NCBI RefSeq assembly: GCF_015752315.1
Contig: NZ_JADOVJ010000001.1
Location: 2,968,501 to 3,032,500, forward strand
Reading direction: 5' to 3'
Length of the DNA: 64,000 nt
Origin: Nocardioides luteus
GTDB lineage: Bacteria; Actinomycetota; Actinomycetes; Propionibacteriales; Nocardioidaceae
Of the stretch, positions 41,785 through 50,452 are shown piece by piece. The notes under the pieces were generated by a model, which saw nothing but the letters and a program-made list of their open reading frames with translations, did not search any database and was not told where the DNA came from. A program made the position numbers and the translations under genes. The stretch's first letter is position 1. Each line of letters starts with the position of its first letter.

Positions 41785-43413
41785 ATGTCCACCCCATCAG
41801 CCATCACCCTGCGCGACCTCACGTTCGAGTGGCCCGACGGCACCGTCGCGCTCGACCAGGTCAACGGCACCTTCGGCACCGACCGGACCGGCCTGATCGG
41901 TCGCAACGGCACCGGCAAGTCCACCCTGCTCCGTCTCATCGCCGGCGAGCTGTCCCCGAGCTCGGGGCAGATCGACACCGGCGGCGAGGTCGGCTACCTG
42001 CCGCAGACGCTCACCCTCCGGCGGGAGACCACGATCGCCGAGCTGCTTGGCATCGACGCCACCCTCACCGCGATCCGGGCCATCGAGTCCGGCGAGGTCG
42101 ATCAGCGCCACTTCGACACGATCGGCGACGACTGGGACATCGAGTCCCGGGCCGACGAGGCCCTGGACCAGATCGGCTTCTCTGCCGCCGATCTCGACCG
42201 CCGCGTCGCCGAGATCTCCGGCGGGGAGGGCATGCTGATCGCGATCACCGGCCTGCGGATCCGCCGCACTCCGATCACGCTGCTCGACGAGCCCACGAAC
42301 AACCTGGACCGGGCCACCCGCGCCAGGCTCGCCGAGTTCGTCGACCAGTGGCCGGGGACGCTCGTGATCGTCAGCCACGACCTCGAGCTGCTCGAGCACA
42401 TGGACAGCACGACCGAGCTGTACGCCGGGACGCTGAGCACGTTCGGCGGACCCTACAGCGCGTGGAAGGAGCACCAGGAGCAGGAGCAGGCGGCCGCTCT
42501 CCAGACCGCTCGGTCAGCGCAGCAGGCGCTCAAGGTCGAGAAGCGGCAGCGGATCGAGGCGGAGACGAAGCTCGCCCGCCGTGAGCGGACCGCGAAGAAG
42601 ACCCAGAAGGACGGCGGGATCCCGAAGATCCTCGCCGGCAACCGGGCCAGCAAGGCCCAGGCGTCCGCAGGCTCCCTGCGCTCGACGCTGGACGACAAGG
42701 TCAAGGCCGCCCAGGCCGCCGTGGACGCAGCCGGTGCCCGCGTACGCAGCGAGGAGCACATCCACCTCACCCTCCCCGACCCCGGCGTGCCCCGCGGCCG
42801 GCGGATCGCGGAGCTCGAGGACGAGGGTCGGACGGTCGTGGTCCAGGGGCCGGAGCGGGTGGCACTGGTCGGCGCGAACGGCTCCGGCAAGTCGACCCTG
42901 CTCGCTCATCTCGTGCAGGGATCCGACCCGGTGGCCGGCCGGCCGCACGGTCGTCTCCTCACCGACCAGGTGGGCCTCCTCCCCCAGCGCCTCGACGGCC
43001 TCGACGAGGAGGCCAGCGCGATGGAGAACGTCCGCGCCGTCGCACCGGAGACACCTTCGGGCACCATCCGCAACCAGCTCGCCCGCCTGCTCCTGCGCGG
43101 CGCCAGCGTGGACCGCCCGGTGCGTACGCTCTCGGGCGGCGAGCGCTTCCGCGTCTCCCTCGCCCGTCTGCTCCTGGCCGACCCGCCCGCGCAGCTGCTG
43201 ATCCTCGACGAGCCGACGAACAACCTCGACATCACCAGCGTCGAGCAGCTCGCCGAGGCGCTCGACGCCTACCGCGGCGCGTTGCTCGTGGTCAGCCACG
43301 ACTTCGGGTTCCTGGAGCGGATCGGCATCGACACGGTCGTCGAGCTCGACGCGGAGGGTCGCATGCACCAGCGTCGGGGGCTGGACGAGGCCGGGCCGAC
43401 CTCACCCGCCTGA
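41785..43413 (+). CDS. ABC-F ribosomal-protection-type ATPase
   Basis: 542 residues with two ABC domains and no membrane segment. Walker A motifs are GRNGTGKST and GANGSGKST, signatures ISGGEG and LSGGERFR, Walker B LLDEPTNNLD twice. The interdomain linker (about residues 230-320) is long, charged and helical. ABC-F proteins act on the ribosome, many displacing antibiotics from the peptidyl-transferase region. The leader peptide and hairpins suggest drug- or stalling-induced expression. It ends 12 bases inside the convergent glycosyltransferase gene. Confidence 0.93.
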   Translation: MSTPSAITLRDLTFEWPDGTVALDQVNGTFGTDRTGLIGRNGTGKSTLLRLIAGELSPSSGQIDTGGEVGYLPQTLTLRRETTIAELLGIDATLTAIRAIESGEVDQRHFDTIGDDWDIESRADEALDQIGFSAADLDRRVAEISGGEGMLIAITGLRIRRTPITLLDEPTNNLDRATRARLAEFVDQWPGTLVIVSHDLELLEHMDSTTELYAGTLSTFGGPYSAWKEHQEQEQAAALQTARSAQQALKVEKRQRIEAETKLARRERTAKKTQKDGGIPKILAGNRASKAQASAGSLRSTLDDKVKAAQAAVDAAGARVRSEEHIHLTLPDPGVPRGRRIAELEDEGRTVVVQGPERVALVGANGSGKSTLLAHLVQGSDPVAGRPHGRLLTDQVGLLPQRLDGLDEEASAMENVRAVAPETPSGTIRNQLARLLLRGASVDRPVRTLSGGERFRVSLARLLLADPPAQLLILDEPTNNLDITSVEQLAEALDAYRGALLVVSHDFGFLERIGIDTVVELDAEGRMHQRRGLDEAGPTSPA

Positions 43414-44508
43414 CAGGGTGCGGAGAGTGTGCCCGTAGAAGATCTGGTGGGCCCGCGCGGCGCGCTCCCAGGTGTAGCCGGCGGCGAGCTCGCGCCCCGC
43501 CGCCGGCTCGGGCGGCGTGTCCAGCACCTTGCCCAGCGCTACGGCGATCTCCGCCGGCGAGGTGGCATAGGCGACGGTCTCGGCAAAGACCTCCCGCAGC
43601 ACCGGCAGGTCGCGGGCCACGACGGGTACGCCGGCGGCGAGCGCCTCCAGGGCGGCGAGCCCGAAGCCCTCCTTGGTCGAGACCATCGCCAGTGCGCGGG
43701 CCTCGGCCACCAGGGAAGGCAGCTCGTCCTCGGCGATCACCCCGGTGACGACGACCGGCACGCCCAGCTCACGGGCCCGGGCGTCGAAGGCGGCCCGGTA
43801 GTCGCGGTAGTCGAAGAGGGTCTCACCGCCGCCGAAGACCAGCGTGAGGTCCTGGTGGCGGGGGTCGGAGTCGCGCAGCTCGGCGTACGCCTCGAGCAGG
43901 TCGAGCGACCCCTTGCGCGGCTCGATCCCGCCGAGCGCGAGGACGTAGCCGCCGAGGCGGTCCCGCCACACCGCACGCCCGGCGTGGTCGTCGGCTCCGG
44001 CCGCGAACCGGGCCGCGTCGACGCCGTTGGGGATGACCTCCGGGGTGAACCCCCATCCGGCCGCGACCTCGTCGGCCACCGACCGGGACACGCAGATCCG
44101 GGCGTACGGCTCGACGACGGCCTTCTCGTGGCAGGCGGCGAGCTGCGGGGTGGTGAAGTGGTCGAGATGGTGGATCGTGCGGACGCACGGAAGCGCGGCG
44201 TTGGCGCTGATGCAGTCCTGGGCGTGCACGATGTCGTAGCCGTCCCGCTCCCGCTCGAACGCGGTCCGCAGCACGGCGATGGAGCGCACGATCCGCTCCC
44301 CCGCCGACTCCTCCTCACGTGCCTCGAACGGCACGGCGTGGACGGTGACGGCCGGATCGACCGGGCGGAAGAACTCCGTGTCGCCGTGGCGGCCGAGGGT
44401 CCACACGTGGACGTCCTCGCCGAGCGCAGCCAGTGCCTCGGCGAGCGCCAGCGTGTGCACGACGCCGCCGCGCGGCCGGGTGGAGTAGGTGAGCAGCGCG
44501 ATCCTCAC
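43402..44508 (-). CDS. Glycosyltransferase, MSMEG_0565 family (Nit1C-type cluster)
   Basis: 368-residue GT4-like glycosyltransferase from GTG 44508, overlapping the upstream stop by GTGA. The N-terminus VRIALLTYSTRPRGGVVHTL is the MSMEG_0565-family opening; the donor-binding half shows LALGGIEPRKGSLDLLEAY and the E-x7-E region STKEGFGLAALEALA. It is the last of nine coupled genes. In other genomes this enzyme occurs in most but not all copies of the cluster. Acceptor and sugar are unknown. Its 3' end overlaps the convergent ABC-F gene. Confidence 0.9.
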   Translation of the reverse strand: MRIALLTYSTRPRGGVVHTLALAEALAALGEDVHVWTLGRHGDTEFFRPVDPAVTVHAVPFEAREEESAGERIVRSIAVLRTAFERERDGYDIVHAQDCISANAALPCVRTIHHLDHFTTPQLAACHEKAVVEPYARICVSRSVADEVAAGWGFTPEVIPNGVDAARFAAGADDHAGRAVWRDRLGGYVLALGGIEPRKGSLDLLEAYAELRDSDPRHQDLTLVFGGGETLFDYRDYRAAFDARARELGVPVVVTGVIAEDELPSLVAEARALAMVSTKEGFGLAALEALAAGVPVVARDLPVLREVFAETVAYATSPAEIAVALGKVLDTPPEPAAGRELAAGYTWERAARAHQIFYGHTLRTLSGG

Positions 44509-45359
44509 TGCGGGGATCCCGGGAGCTGGTAGGCCGTCGGGGTCAGCTCCTTGAGGTGGTGGAGGACCCGGCGGGACCGGGCGATCTCCGCCTCGACGTC
44601 GATCTCCGCGACGGCGAGGCCGCCCTTGGAGGTGGTGCGCGCGAGGATCTCGCCACCGGGACCGACGACCTTGGCCTGCCCGAGGAACCGCAGCCCGCCC
44701 ATCACCCCGGTCTGGTTGGAGGAGACCCAGACGACCTGGTTCTCGGCCGCCCGGGCCTGGTCGTAAAGGTCGAAGAGCCGGGACTGGCGGTCCTGAGGGA
44801 GCCGCGAGGCGCGGTCGGTGACCGACGCCGGCCAGGCCGAGAGGCACGCGATCACCGAGGCGCCGTCGAGGGCGAGCGTGCGGGCCGCCTCCGGGAAGGT
44901 CTTGTCGTAGTCGATGAGCATCCCGAGCCGCCCGACCGGGGTGTCGAAGGCCGCGAAGCTCTCCCCCGCCGCGTAGACCAGCGACTCGCCGGCGGGCTGG
45001 TGCACCTTGCGGTGGCGCCCGAGGATCCCGTCGCCGCTGAGGCAGACGGCGGAGTTGTAGAGCCGCGCCTGGCCGTCGGCGACGACCTCCTCGGCGTAGC
45101 CGAGGCAGACGACCATCTCGCCGGCCATCGCGATCACCCGGGCCAGCTCGAAGGAGTCCTCGGTGAGTGCGGGCGGGAGCGCGAGCGGGTCGGGATGACG
45201 CAGGTCGGAGAGGTAGCCGCCGAGGGTCGCGTCCGGGAGGACCAGCAGGCCGACCCCGTTGCGGCGGGCGTCCTCGACGATCCCTTCGAGCTTGGCGACC
45301 GCGCGGGTCAGGTCGCGCCCGAAGTGGGCCGCAACCGCCCCGATACGCACGTTCGACAT
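44505..45359 (-). CDS. Nitrilase-fold protein lacking catalytic residues (probable inactive paralogue)
   Basis: 284 residues from ATG 45359 (ATG 45383 possible). The whole carbon-nitrogen hydrolase fold aligns with the intact nitrilase two genes upstream. The catalytic Lys118 is kept (RHRKVHQPAGE), but the nucleophile Cys is Asp150 (LIDYDKTFPE versus LICYDKAFPE) and the catalytic Glu is Asp43 (LPDATLGGY versus LPEACLGGY). GAC in place of TGC/TGT needs two base changes, so a sequencing slip is unlikely. It should not hydrolyse nitriles by the normal thioester route; a structural, regulatory or altered role is likely. Confidence 0.88.
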   Translation of the reverse strand: MSNVRIGAVAAHFGRDLTRAVAKLEGIVEDARRNGVGLLVLPDATLGGYLSDLRHPDPLALPPALTEDSFELARVIAMAGEMVVCLGYAEEVVADGQARLYNSAVCLSGDGILGRHRKVHQPAGESLVYAAGESFAAFDTPVGRLGMLIDYDKTFPEAARTLALDGASVIACLSAWPASVTDRASRLPQDRQSRLFDLYDQARAAENQVVWVSSNQTGVMGGLRFLGQAKVVGPGGEILARTTSKGGLAVAEIDVEAEIARSRRVLHHLKELTPTAYQLPGSPQ

Positions 45360-45404
45360 GGTTCTCAACCTATCCGTCGTCATCGTTCCGGCCCGGGATC
45401 TCCC

Positions 45405-46730
45405 TCAGGCCACCGCCGAGGCGTCCAACGGCGCCGGGGACCGCCGCCGCGCCAGGTCGGCGGCGGGCTCGGTGGCCGGACCGGTCCGGCCCGTTCGACC
45501 GGTGATCTCACCGGTGACGTATTCCGCATCCGCGGCGACGCCGAGGAAGCGGCCGGAGCCCCAGGTGTGCAGCCAGGGCAGACCGAGGAAGTAGAGCCCG
45601 GCGACGCCGGTCACGCCCCGGGTGTGGGTCGGCCGCCCGCTCCCGTCGAAGACGCCGGCGCGGACCCAGCGGTAGTCGGGCCGGTAGCCGATCGCCCAGA
45701 TCACCGTCGTGATGCCCGCCTCGGCGAGGTCGAGGCGGGTCGGTTCGGCCTCGGGCTCCCAGACCGGCCGGTACGCCTCGGCCGGCACGACGTCGAGACC
45801 CTGCGTCTCGATGTAGGCGTCGATGTCGCGGCAGATCGAGCGGTAGACGTCGTCGGCGGAGTCGAGGGCGTCGCGCAGCGTCGGTGCGATCGCGAGATCG
45901 GTGCCCGCCCCGGACTCGAGCCGCCCGTAGAGCCGCATGCCCTCGGCGGCGAACTGGCGCAGGTCGATGTCCCGCCCGCCGTCGCGGCCGGTGACGTAGT
46001 GGTTGGTCTTCTCGCGAGCGGCCGGCCCGCCCGGGTAGCTGGCGACCGGGGTGTCGTAGAGCCCCATCTCGGCGAGCCAGGTCATGCAGTCACGCCCGCG
46101 GTGGAACCGGGCGACCCGGGGCGCGTCGCCGATCGCGAGGTGCACCTGGCGTCCCTCCAGGTGCAGGTCCTCGGCGATCTGCGCACCGGACTGCCCCGAG
46201 CCGACCACCAGCACGCCGCCGGGGCGAAGCCGCGAGGCGCTCTTGTAGTCGGCCGAGTGCAGCTGGTCGACGGCGGGGTCGAGCGCGGGCGCCCAGGCCG
46301 GCACGACCGGTACGTGGTAGCCGCCGGTCGCGACCACGACCTGCTCGACCTCCCAGGCCTCGGCGCCCTCGGGTCCCTCGGCCTCGACCAGGAACCCGCC
46401 GTCGGCGCGCTGGGTCAGCGAGGTCACCCGGGTGTGCTCGCGCAGCGGCGGGCCGAAGCTCGGCGCGTAGCCGGCGAGCCACCTCACCACCTCGTCGCGG
46501 GTCATGAAGCCGTCCGGGTCGGGCCCGGCGTACTCGTAGCCGGGCAGGCGGCAGTGCCAGTTGGGCGTCACCAGGGTGAAGTTGTCCCAGCGGGTCTCGG
46601 CCCACTCGTGGCCGGCGGTGCCCGCCTCGAGGACGACGTGGTCCACGCCGTCGCGGACGAGGAACCAGCTGGCGGCCAGGCCTGCCTGCCCGCCGCCGAC
46701 GATCGCGACGGTGGTGCGGTGGGTGGTCAT
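45405..46730 (-). CDS. Flavin-dependent oxidoreductase, MSMEG_0569 family
   Basis: 441 residues from ATG 46730, overlapping the previous stop (ATGA). FAD motif VAIVGGGQAGLAASWFL and NADPH motif VLVVGSGQSGAQIAEDL, as in flavin monooxygenase-like proteins, with WAIGYRPDYRW near the C-terminus. It is one of the fixed members of the Nit1C/MSMEG_0565-0572 set. It may oxidise a nitrogen-containing intermediate; the actual reaction is unknown. A 45-base gap separates it from the nitrilase-like paralogue. Confidence 0.9.
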   Translation of the reverse strand: MTTHRTTVAIVGGGQAGLAASWFLVRDGVDHVVLEAGTAGHEWAETRWDNFTLVTPNWHCRLPGYEYAGPDPDGFMTRDEVVRWLAGYAPSFGPPLREHTRVTSLTQRADGGFLVEAEGPEGAEAWEVEQVVVATGGYHVPVVPAWAPALDPAVDQLHSADYKSASRLRPGGVLVVGSGQSGAQIAEDLHLEGRQVHLAIGDAPRVARFHRGRDCMTWLAEMGLYDTPVASYPGGPAAREKTNHYVTGRDGGRDIDLRQFAAEGMRLYGRLESGAGTDLAIAPTLRDALDSADDVYRSICRDIDAYIETQGLDVVPAEAYRPVWEPEAEPTRLDLAEAGITTVIWAIGYRPDYRWVRAGVFDGSGRPTHTRGVTGVAGLYFLGLPWLHTWGSGRFLGVAADAEYVTGEITGRTGRTGPATEPAADLARRRSPAPLDASAVA

Positions 46731-47044
46731 CGGATCTCCCGGGGTGTCGAGGTGGCGGGCAGGGGCGGGTGCATCGCGAGGACGGTGACGTACTGGCCGA
46801 ACTCGTACGCAGCTGCCGAGGCGCGCAGCTGATCGGCCGTCGCCATCGCGCTGGTGCAGGCGAAGCCGAACTTCGCGCGGACCCGCTCGGAGGCGGTCGC
46901 CAGAGCGGTGAGGCTGCGGTCGAGGAAGTCGTCGACGGCGTACGTCCCGCCGACCGCGAGGTGGTCGTGCATCACCAGCGAGGGTGAGTAGCAGTCCTCG
47001 ACCCGCCCGTCGGGCCAGCGCACGGTGAAGGTCATCTCAGGCAT
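46727..47044 (-). CDS. MSMEG_0570-family small nitrogen-starvation protein
   Basis: 105 residues from ATG 47044 (MPEMTFTVRWPDG), overlapping the nitrilase stop by eight bases and coupled to the flavoprotein gene by ATGA. The MPEM-F-VRWPDG...CYSPSLVM opening is characteristic of this family, found only in these clusters. Function unknown; the family name comes from its cluster partners' response to nitrogen starvation. Confidence 0.88.
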   Translation of the reverse strand: MPEMTFTVRWPDGRVEDCYSPSLVMHDHLAVGGTYAVDDFLDRSLTALATASERVRAKFGFACTSAMATADQLRASAAAYEFGQYVTVLAMHPPLPATSTPREIR

Positions 47045-47951
47045 GCCCCTCACCCACCGGGCTGAACGGCTCGGCGGTCGCCAGCGCGGAGGGGTACGCC
47101 TCGGGCCGGCGGTCGCGCAGATGGAACATCGCCCGGCGGGCCGTCGCCAGGGCGCTGGGCACGTCCAGCTCGGCCACGGCCATGCCGGCGTCGACGCCGG
47201 TGGTCGCCAGGACGTCTCCGCCCGGACCGACCACCTTCGCGTTGGCGACGAAGCGGAGCTTGCCGAAGGTCCCGTGCTGGTTGGAGGCGAGCCAGACGAC
47301 CTGGTTCTCGAGTGCCCTGGCGGCGTCGAAGAGGTTGAACCGCTTCGTCCACCGGTCGTCCTCGATCGAGGCGCTGGTGGCGGTGCGGGAGGCCGGCCAG
47401 GCGGAGATGCAGGCGATGACCTCGGCGCCGTCGACGGCGAGCGCGCGGGCTCCCTCGGGGAACGCCTTGTCGTAGCAGATCAGGGTGCCGATCCGGCCGG
47501 CCGGCGTATCGACGCAGCCGAACCCGTCGCCGGCCGCGTAGTAGAGGTTCTCCCCCAGCGGCTGGTGCACCTTGCGGTGGGCACCCAGCACGCCGTCGCC
47601 GGTGACGACGGCGGCCGTGTTGTAGCGGTCGGCGCCGTCGGACTCGCACAGGCCGACGACCACGGTCATGTCTCCGGCCAGCGCGGCGACCCGCGCGAGC
47701 TCGGGCCCGTCGATGTCCATCACCGGCGGGAGGTCGTCGGGCGCCTCGTCGTGGTTGCCGTCGCGCCCGGCGCCGAGGACGGAGAGGTAGCCGCCGAGAC
47801 AGGCCTCGGGAAGGGCGAGCAGGCCGACGCCTGCCTGGCGGGCGTCGTCGATGAGGGCGCCGATCTGGGCGAGGTTCTCGTCCACGTCGCGGCCGAAGCC
47901 GGCGCAGACGGCCGCGACGGCGCTGCCGCGGTGGGTGTCGGTGGTGGTCAT
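47037..47951 (-). CDS. Nitrilase (Nit1C cluster, Sll0784-like), catalytically intact
   Basis: 304 residues from ATG 47951. The nitrilase-superfamily triad is complete: Glu49 (LPEACLGGY), Lys127 (AHRKVHQPLGEN) and Cys159 (LICYDKAFPEGAR); Glu134 is the usual supporting acid. It hydrolyses a nitrile or amide bond. In Nit1C clusters the nitrilase has been linked to use of cyanide as nitrogen source. It is coupled by ATGA to the acetyltransferase/AIRS fusion upstream. Confidence 0.93.
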   Translation of the reverse strand: MTTTDTHRGSAVAAVCAGFGRDVDENLAQIGALIDDARQAGVGLLALPEACLGGYLSVLGAGRDGNHDEAPDDLPPVMDIDGPELARVAALAGDMTVVVGLCESDGADRYNTAAVVTGDGVLGAHRKVHQPLGENLYYAAGDGFGCVDTPAGRIGTLICYDKAFPEGARALAVDGAEVIACISAWPASRTATSASIEDDRWTKRFNLFDAARALENQVVWLASNQHGTFGKLRFVANAKVVGPGGDVLATTGVDAGMAVAELDVPSALATARRAMFHLRDRRPEAYPSALATAEPFSPVGEGHA

Positions 47952-49366
47952 GTCGCAGGTCCTAGTCCGGTGACGGTGTGGTCGATGGCGTCGGTGACGG
48001 TCCCGTCCGGCCAGCGCAGGCCGACGCCGGTGCCCGCGACGAGCTCGCCGCAGACGGCGGAGGAGACGAAGCCGGGCAGGCCGGCCGGTGTCGCGGCGCG
48101 GCCGGGTTCCTCGGCCGTGAGCATCGCGAAGCCCGGGAAGCAGGTGAACCAGTCCGCGGTCGCGGCTGCCTCAGGGGTGGGGACGGCGGCGACGTCGATG
48201 ATCGCGCGACAGCCGCTGGCCTCGGCCAGCATGCCGGCGGTGCCGATCAGGCCGGCCATGCTGACGTCCTTGGCGGCCGTCGGGGCCAGTGCGGGCACGA
48301 CTCCGGACAGCGCCCGCAGCTCGGCCGAGGTGCGGTGCGAGGACGAGTCCCACTGCCGACCCTGGTAGCCGGGCCGCCACCCTCCGCCGAGGTCCGCGCT
48401 CAGGCGCAGCCGGTGGCCGGGTGCTCCCCCGCCGCCCGGAACCGGGCGTTCCGCGCGCCCGAGGGCGGTGACCGAGAGCGCGGCCGGGACGCCGAGCTGG
48501 GTGTGCCCACCGAGGACGGGTACGCCCCACGCCTGCGCCGCCTCGGCCAGCCCGCGCACGATCCGGCGGGCGAAGGAGGCGTCCCGGGCGCCGATGGCGT
48601 CGAGCAGGCCGACCGGCGCCGCGCCCATCGCGGAGAGGTCGTTGACGTTGACGAGGACCGCGCACCAGCCGGCCCACTCGGGGTCGCGCTCCACCATCGA
48701 GGGCAGGATCGCGTCGCAGGCGGCGACCAGGTCGCTGCCGGGGACGGGGGCGCCGTCGTCACCCCGGAACCCGGGGGTCGACCGCCCGACGAGGGCACCG
48801 ATCAGGTCGCCGAGGGGCGACTTGGTGGCCTCGGAGAGCTGCCGGATGCGTTCCACCGGCCACTCCATGACCACATGGGTCATGTCGTGGAGGTGGATCC
48901 GCTCGCGCGGGACCCAGCCCAGCCGCCGGAAGAGTCCCTCGTTGCGGGCCTGGACGGTGGCGTCGAAGCGAAGCGCACCGGCCTGCTCGGCCGCCGCGCA
49001 GGCCGCCCGGACCAGCGCCGCGCCGACGCCGAGCAGCTGGCGGGCGTCGGCCTTGACCGCCAGCCGGCTCCCGCGCCACCAACCCACGTCAGGTGCGTCC
49101 GGCTGCGCCGGGTGGAGGCGTACGCCGCCCAGGACCTCGCCGTCGTCAGCCCGGGCGAGCAGCACGATCCGGCGCGGGTCCTCGTCGACGTCGTCGAGGT
49201 CGGAGCCGGCGAAGAGGCCCTGCTCGGTGACGAAGACCTCGCGGCGCAGGCGGAGGTAGGCCTCCCGATCGGCCGCGGTCTCGGCGCGGACCACGCGGTA
49301 GCCCACCAGGCTCGGCGCCCGGCGCACCCCACCGGCCAGGATGACGTCGTCGAGCAGCTCGGTCAT
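47948..49366 (-). CDS. Fused GNAT acetyltransferase (Sll0786-like) and AIR-synthase-related protein (Sll0787-like)
   Basis: 472 residues from ATG 49366, overlapping the radical SAM stop (ATGA). Residues about 1-165 form a GNAT domain (RLRREVFVTEQGLF, acetyl-CoA loop region LLGVGAALVRAA, RFDATVQARNEGLFRRLGW). From about 170 on the PurM/AIRS fold appears (DAILPSMVERDPEWAG, LVNVNDLSAMGAAPVGLLDA, TAAKDVSMAGLIGTAGMLAE). In cyanobacteria these are separate proteins. The AIRS part suggests ATP-dependent activation of an amide or similar; the substrate is unknown. Confidence 0.88.
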   Translation of the reverse strand: MTELLDDVILAGGVRRAPSLVGYRVVRAETAADREAYLRLRREVFVTEQGLFAGSDLDDVDEDPRRIVLLARADDGEVLGGVRLHPAQPDAPDVGWWRGSRLAVKADARQLLGVGAALVRAACAAAEQAGALRFDATVQARNEGLFRRLGWVPRERIHLHDMTHVVMEWPVERIRQLSEATKSPLGDLIGALVGRSTPGFRGDDGAPVPGSDLVAACDAILPSMVERDPEWAGWCAVLVNVNDLSAMGAAPVGLLDAIGARDASFARRIVRGLAEAAQAWGVPVLGGHTQLGVPAALSVTALGRAERPVPGGGGAPGHRLRLSADLGGGWRPGYQGRQWDSSSHRTSAELRALSGVVPALAPTAAKDVSMAGLIGTAGMLAEASGCRAIIDVAAVPTPEAAATADWFTCFPGFAMLTAEEPGRAATPAGLPGFVSSAVCGELVAGTGVGLRWPDGTVTDAIDHTVTGLGPAT

Positions 49367-50442
49367 GCCGACTCCTCCCCGCAGGCTCCCAGTGCCGAGC
49401 AGGCACCGCACGACGCGCAGCCGGCGGCCTGGTCGGCGCCGGCCATCCCGGCCCGGCGCAGGAGCGCGGCGACGCGCGAGGTGACCCGGTAGACGTCGGC
49501 GTGCGGTGGCGCGGGGACGGCGTCGACGTCCTTGGCGAGGGTGCCGTCCAGCGGGCGGTAGGGCACCACGAACGGGTAGACGCCCATCGCGATGAGCTCC
49601 TCGCAGCCCGCGACCAGCTCGTCGGGATCCTCGCCGAGGCCGACCAAGATATAGGTCGAGACCTGGTTCCAGCCGAAGACGCGGACCGCCTCCGCCCACG
49701 CAGCACGATACTCACTCATGGGCACCGAGCCCTTGCCCGGCATCCAGCGCAGCCGGGCCGCGTCGTCGAGCGACTCGACGTGGATGCCGATCGAGCGGGC
49801 GCCGGCGTCGTAGAGCTCCTGGATCGAGGCGAGGTCACCCGGCGGCTCGCACTGCACCTGGATGGGCAGGTCGGGGACCGCCTCGTGCACCGCGCGTACG
49901 CAGCGCGCCAGATGGGTCGCCCCGCGGTCGCGTCCCCGGGAGGTACCCGTGGTCATCACCATCTGGGTGACCCCGTCGAGCTCGACGGCCGCCTTGGCGA
50001 CCTCGGCGAGCTGGGCGGGCTGCTTGACCGCGACCGTGGAGCCCTGGCGCAGTGACTCCTCGATCGCGCAGAAGCGGCATCGCTCCTCCTCCGCATAGCG
50101 GGCGCAGGTCTGCACGACCGTCGTGGCGAGCACGTTGGCCGAGTGCAGGCGGGCGATCTTGTCGTAGCCGACGCCGTCTGCGGTGGTCAGGTCGTAGAAG
50201 CGCGGCCGGGCGACGGCCTCGACCCCGAGACCGGTGTCGGCGCCGTCGAGGAGCAGCTTGCCGCCGCGTACGGAATAGGGGCTGCGGGGGTTGAGCGGGA
50301 TGGCCGCGCCGACCCCGTCCAGGAGGACGTGGCCGTCGTCGCTCGGTCCGGCGCCCGAGCGGCGGGCGACGGGGGCGTCGAGCAGGCGGATCCCCTGGAT
50401 GGCGACGTCGACGCGGGTGCTGGACGAGATCGGCGAGGTCAT
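49363..50442 (-). CDS. Radical SAM enzyme, MSMEG_0568 family
   Basis: 359 residues from ATG 50442. The iron-sulfur motif is Cys113, Cys122, Cys125 (QTCARYAEEERCRFCAIEES), that is CX8CX2C rather than the standard CX3CX2C. The TIM-barrel region shows MVMTTGTSRGRDRG, IQVQCEPPGD and IGIHVESLDD. The C-terminus is cysteine-rich (CASCGACSALGACG), suggesting a second cluster. It is the signature enzyme of the Nit1C cluster and probably does the key C-H or C-N chemistry; the product is unknown. Confidence 0.9.
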   Translation of the reverse strand: MTSPISSSTRVDVAIQGIRLLDAPVARRSGAGPSDDGHVLLDGVGAAIPLNPRSPYSVRGGKLLLDGADTGLGVEAVARPRFYDLTTADGVGYDKIARLHSANVLATTVVQTCARYAEEERCRFCAIEESLRQGSTVAVKQPAQLAEVAKAAVELDGVTQMVMTTGTSRGRDRGATHLARCVRAVHEAVPDLPIQVQCEPPGDLASIQELYDAGARSIGIHVESLDDAARLRWMPGKGSVPMSEYRAAWAEAVRVFGWNQVSTYILVGLGEDPDELVAGCEELIAMGVYPFVVPYRPLDGTLAKDVDAVPAPPHADVYRVTSRVAALLRRAGMAGADQAAGCASCGACSALGACGEESA

Positions 50443-50452
50443 GGCCGGTCCC

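Noticed and set aside
44505..45359. Reading the Cys-to-Asp change in the nitrilase paralogue as a sequencing error
   Set aside because: The codon is GAC where TGC or TGT would be needed, two or more changes, and the catalytic Glu is also altered while the frame and flanks are intact.
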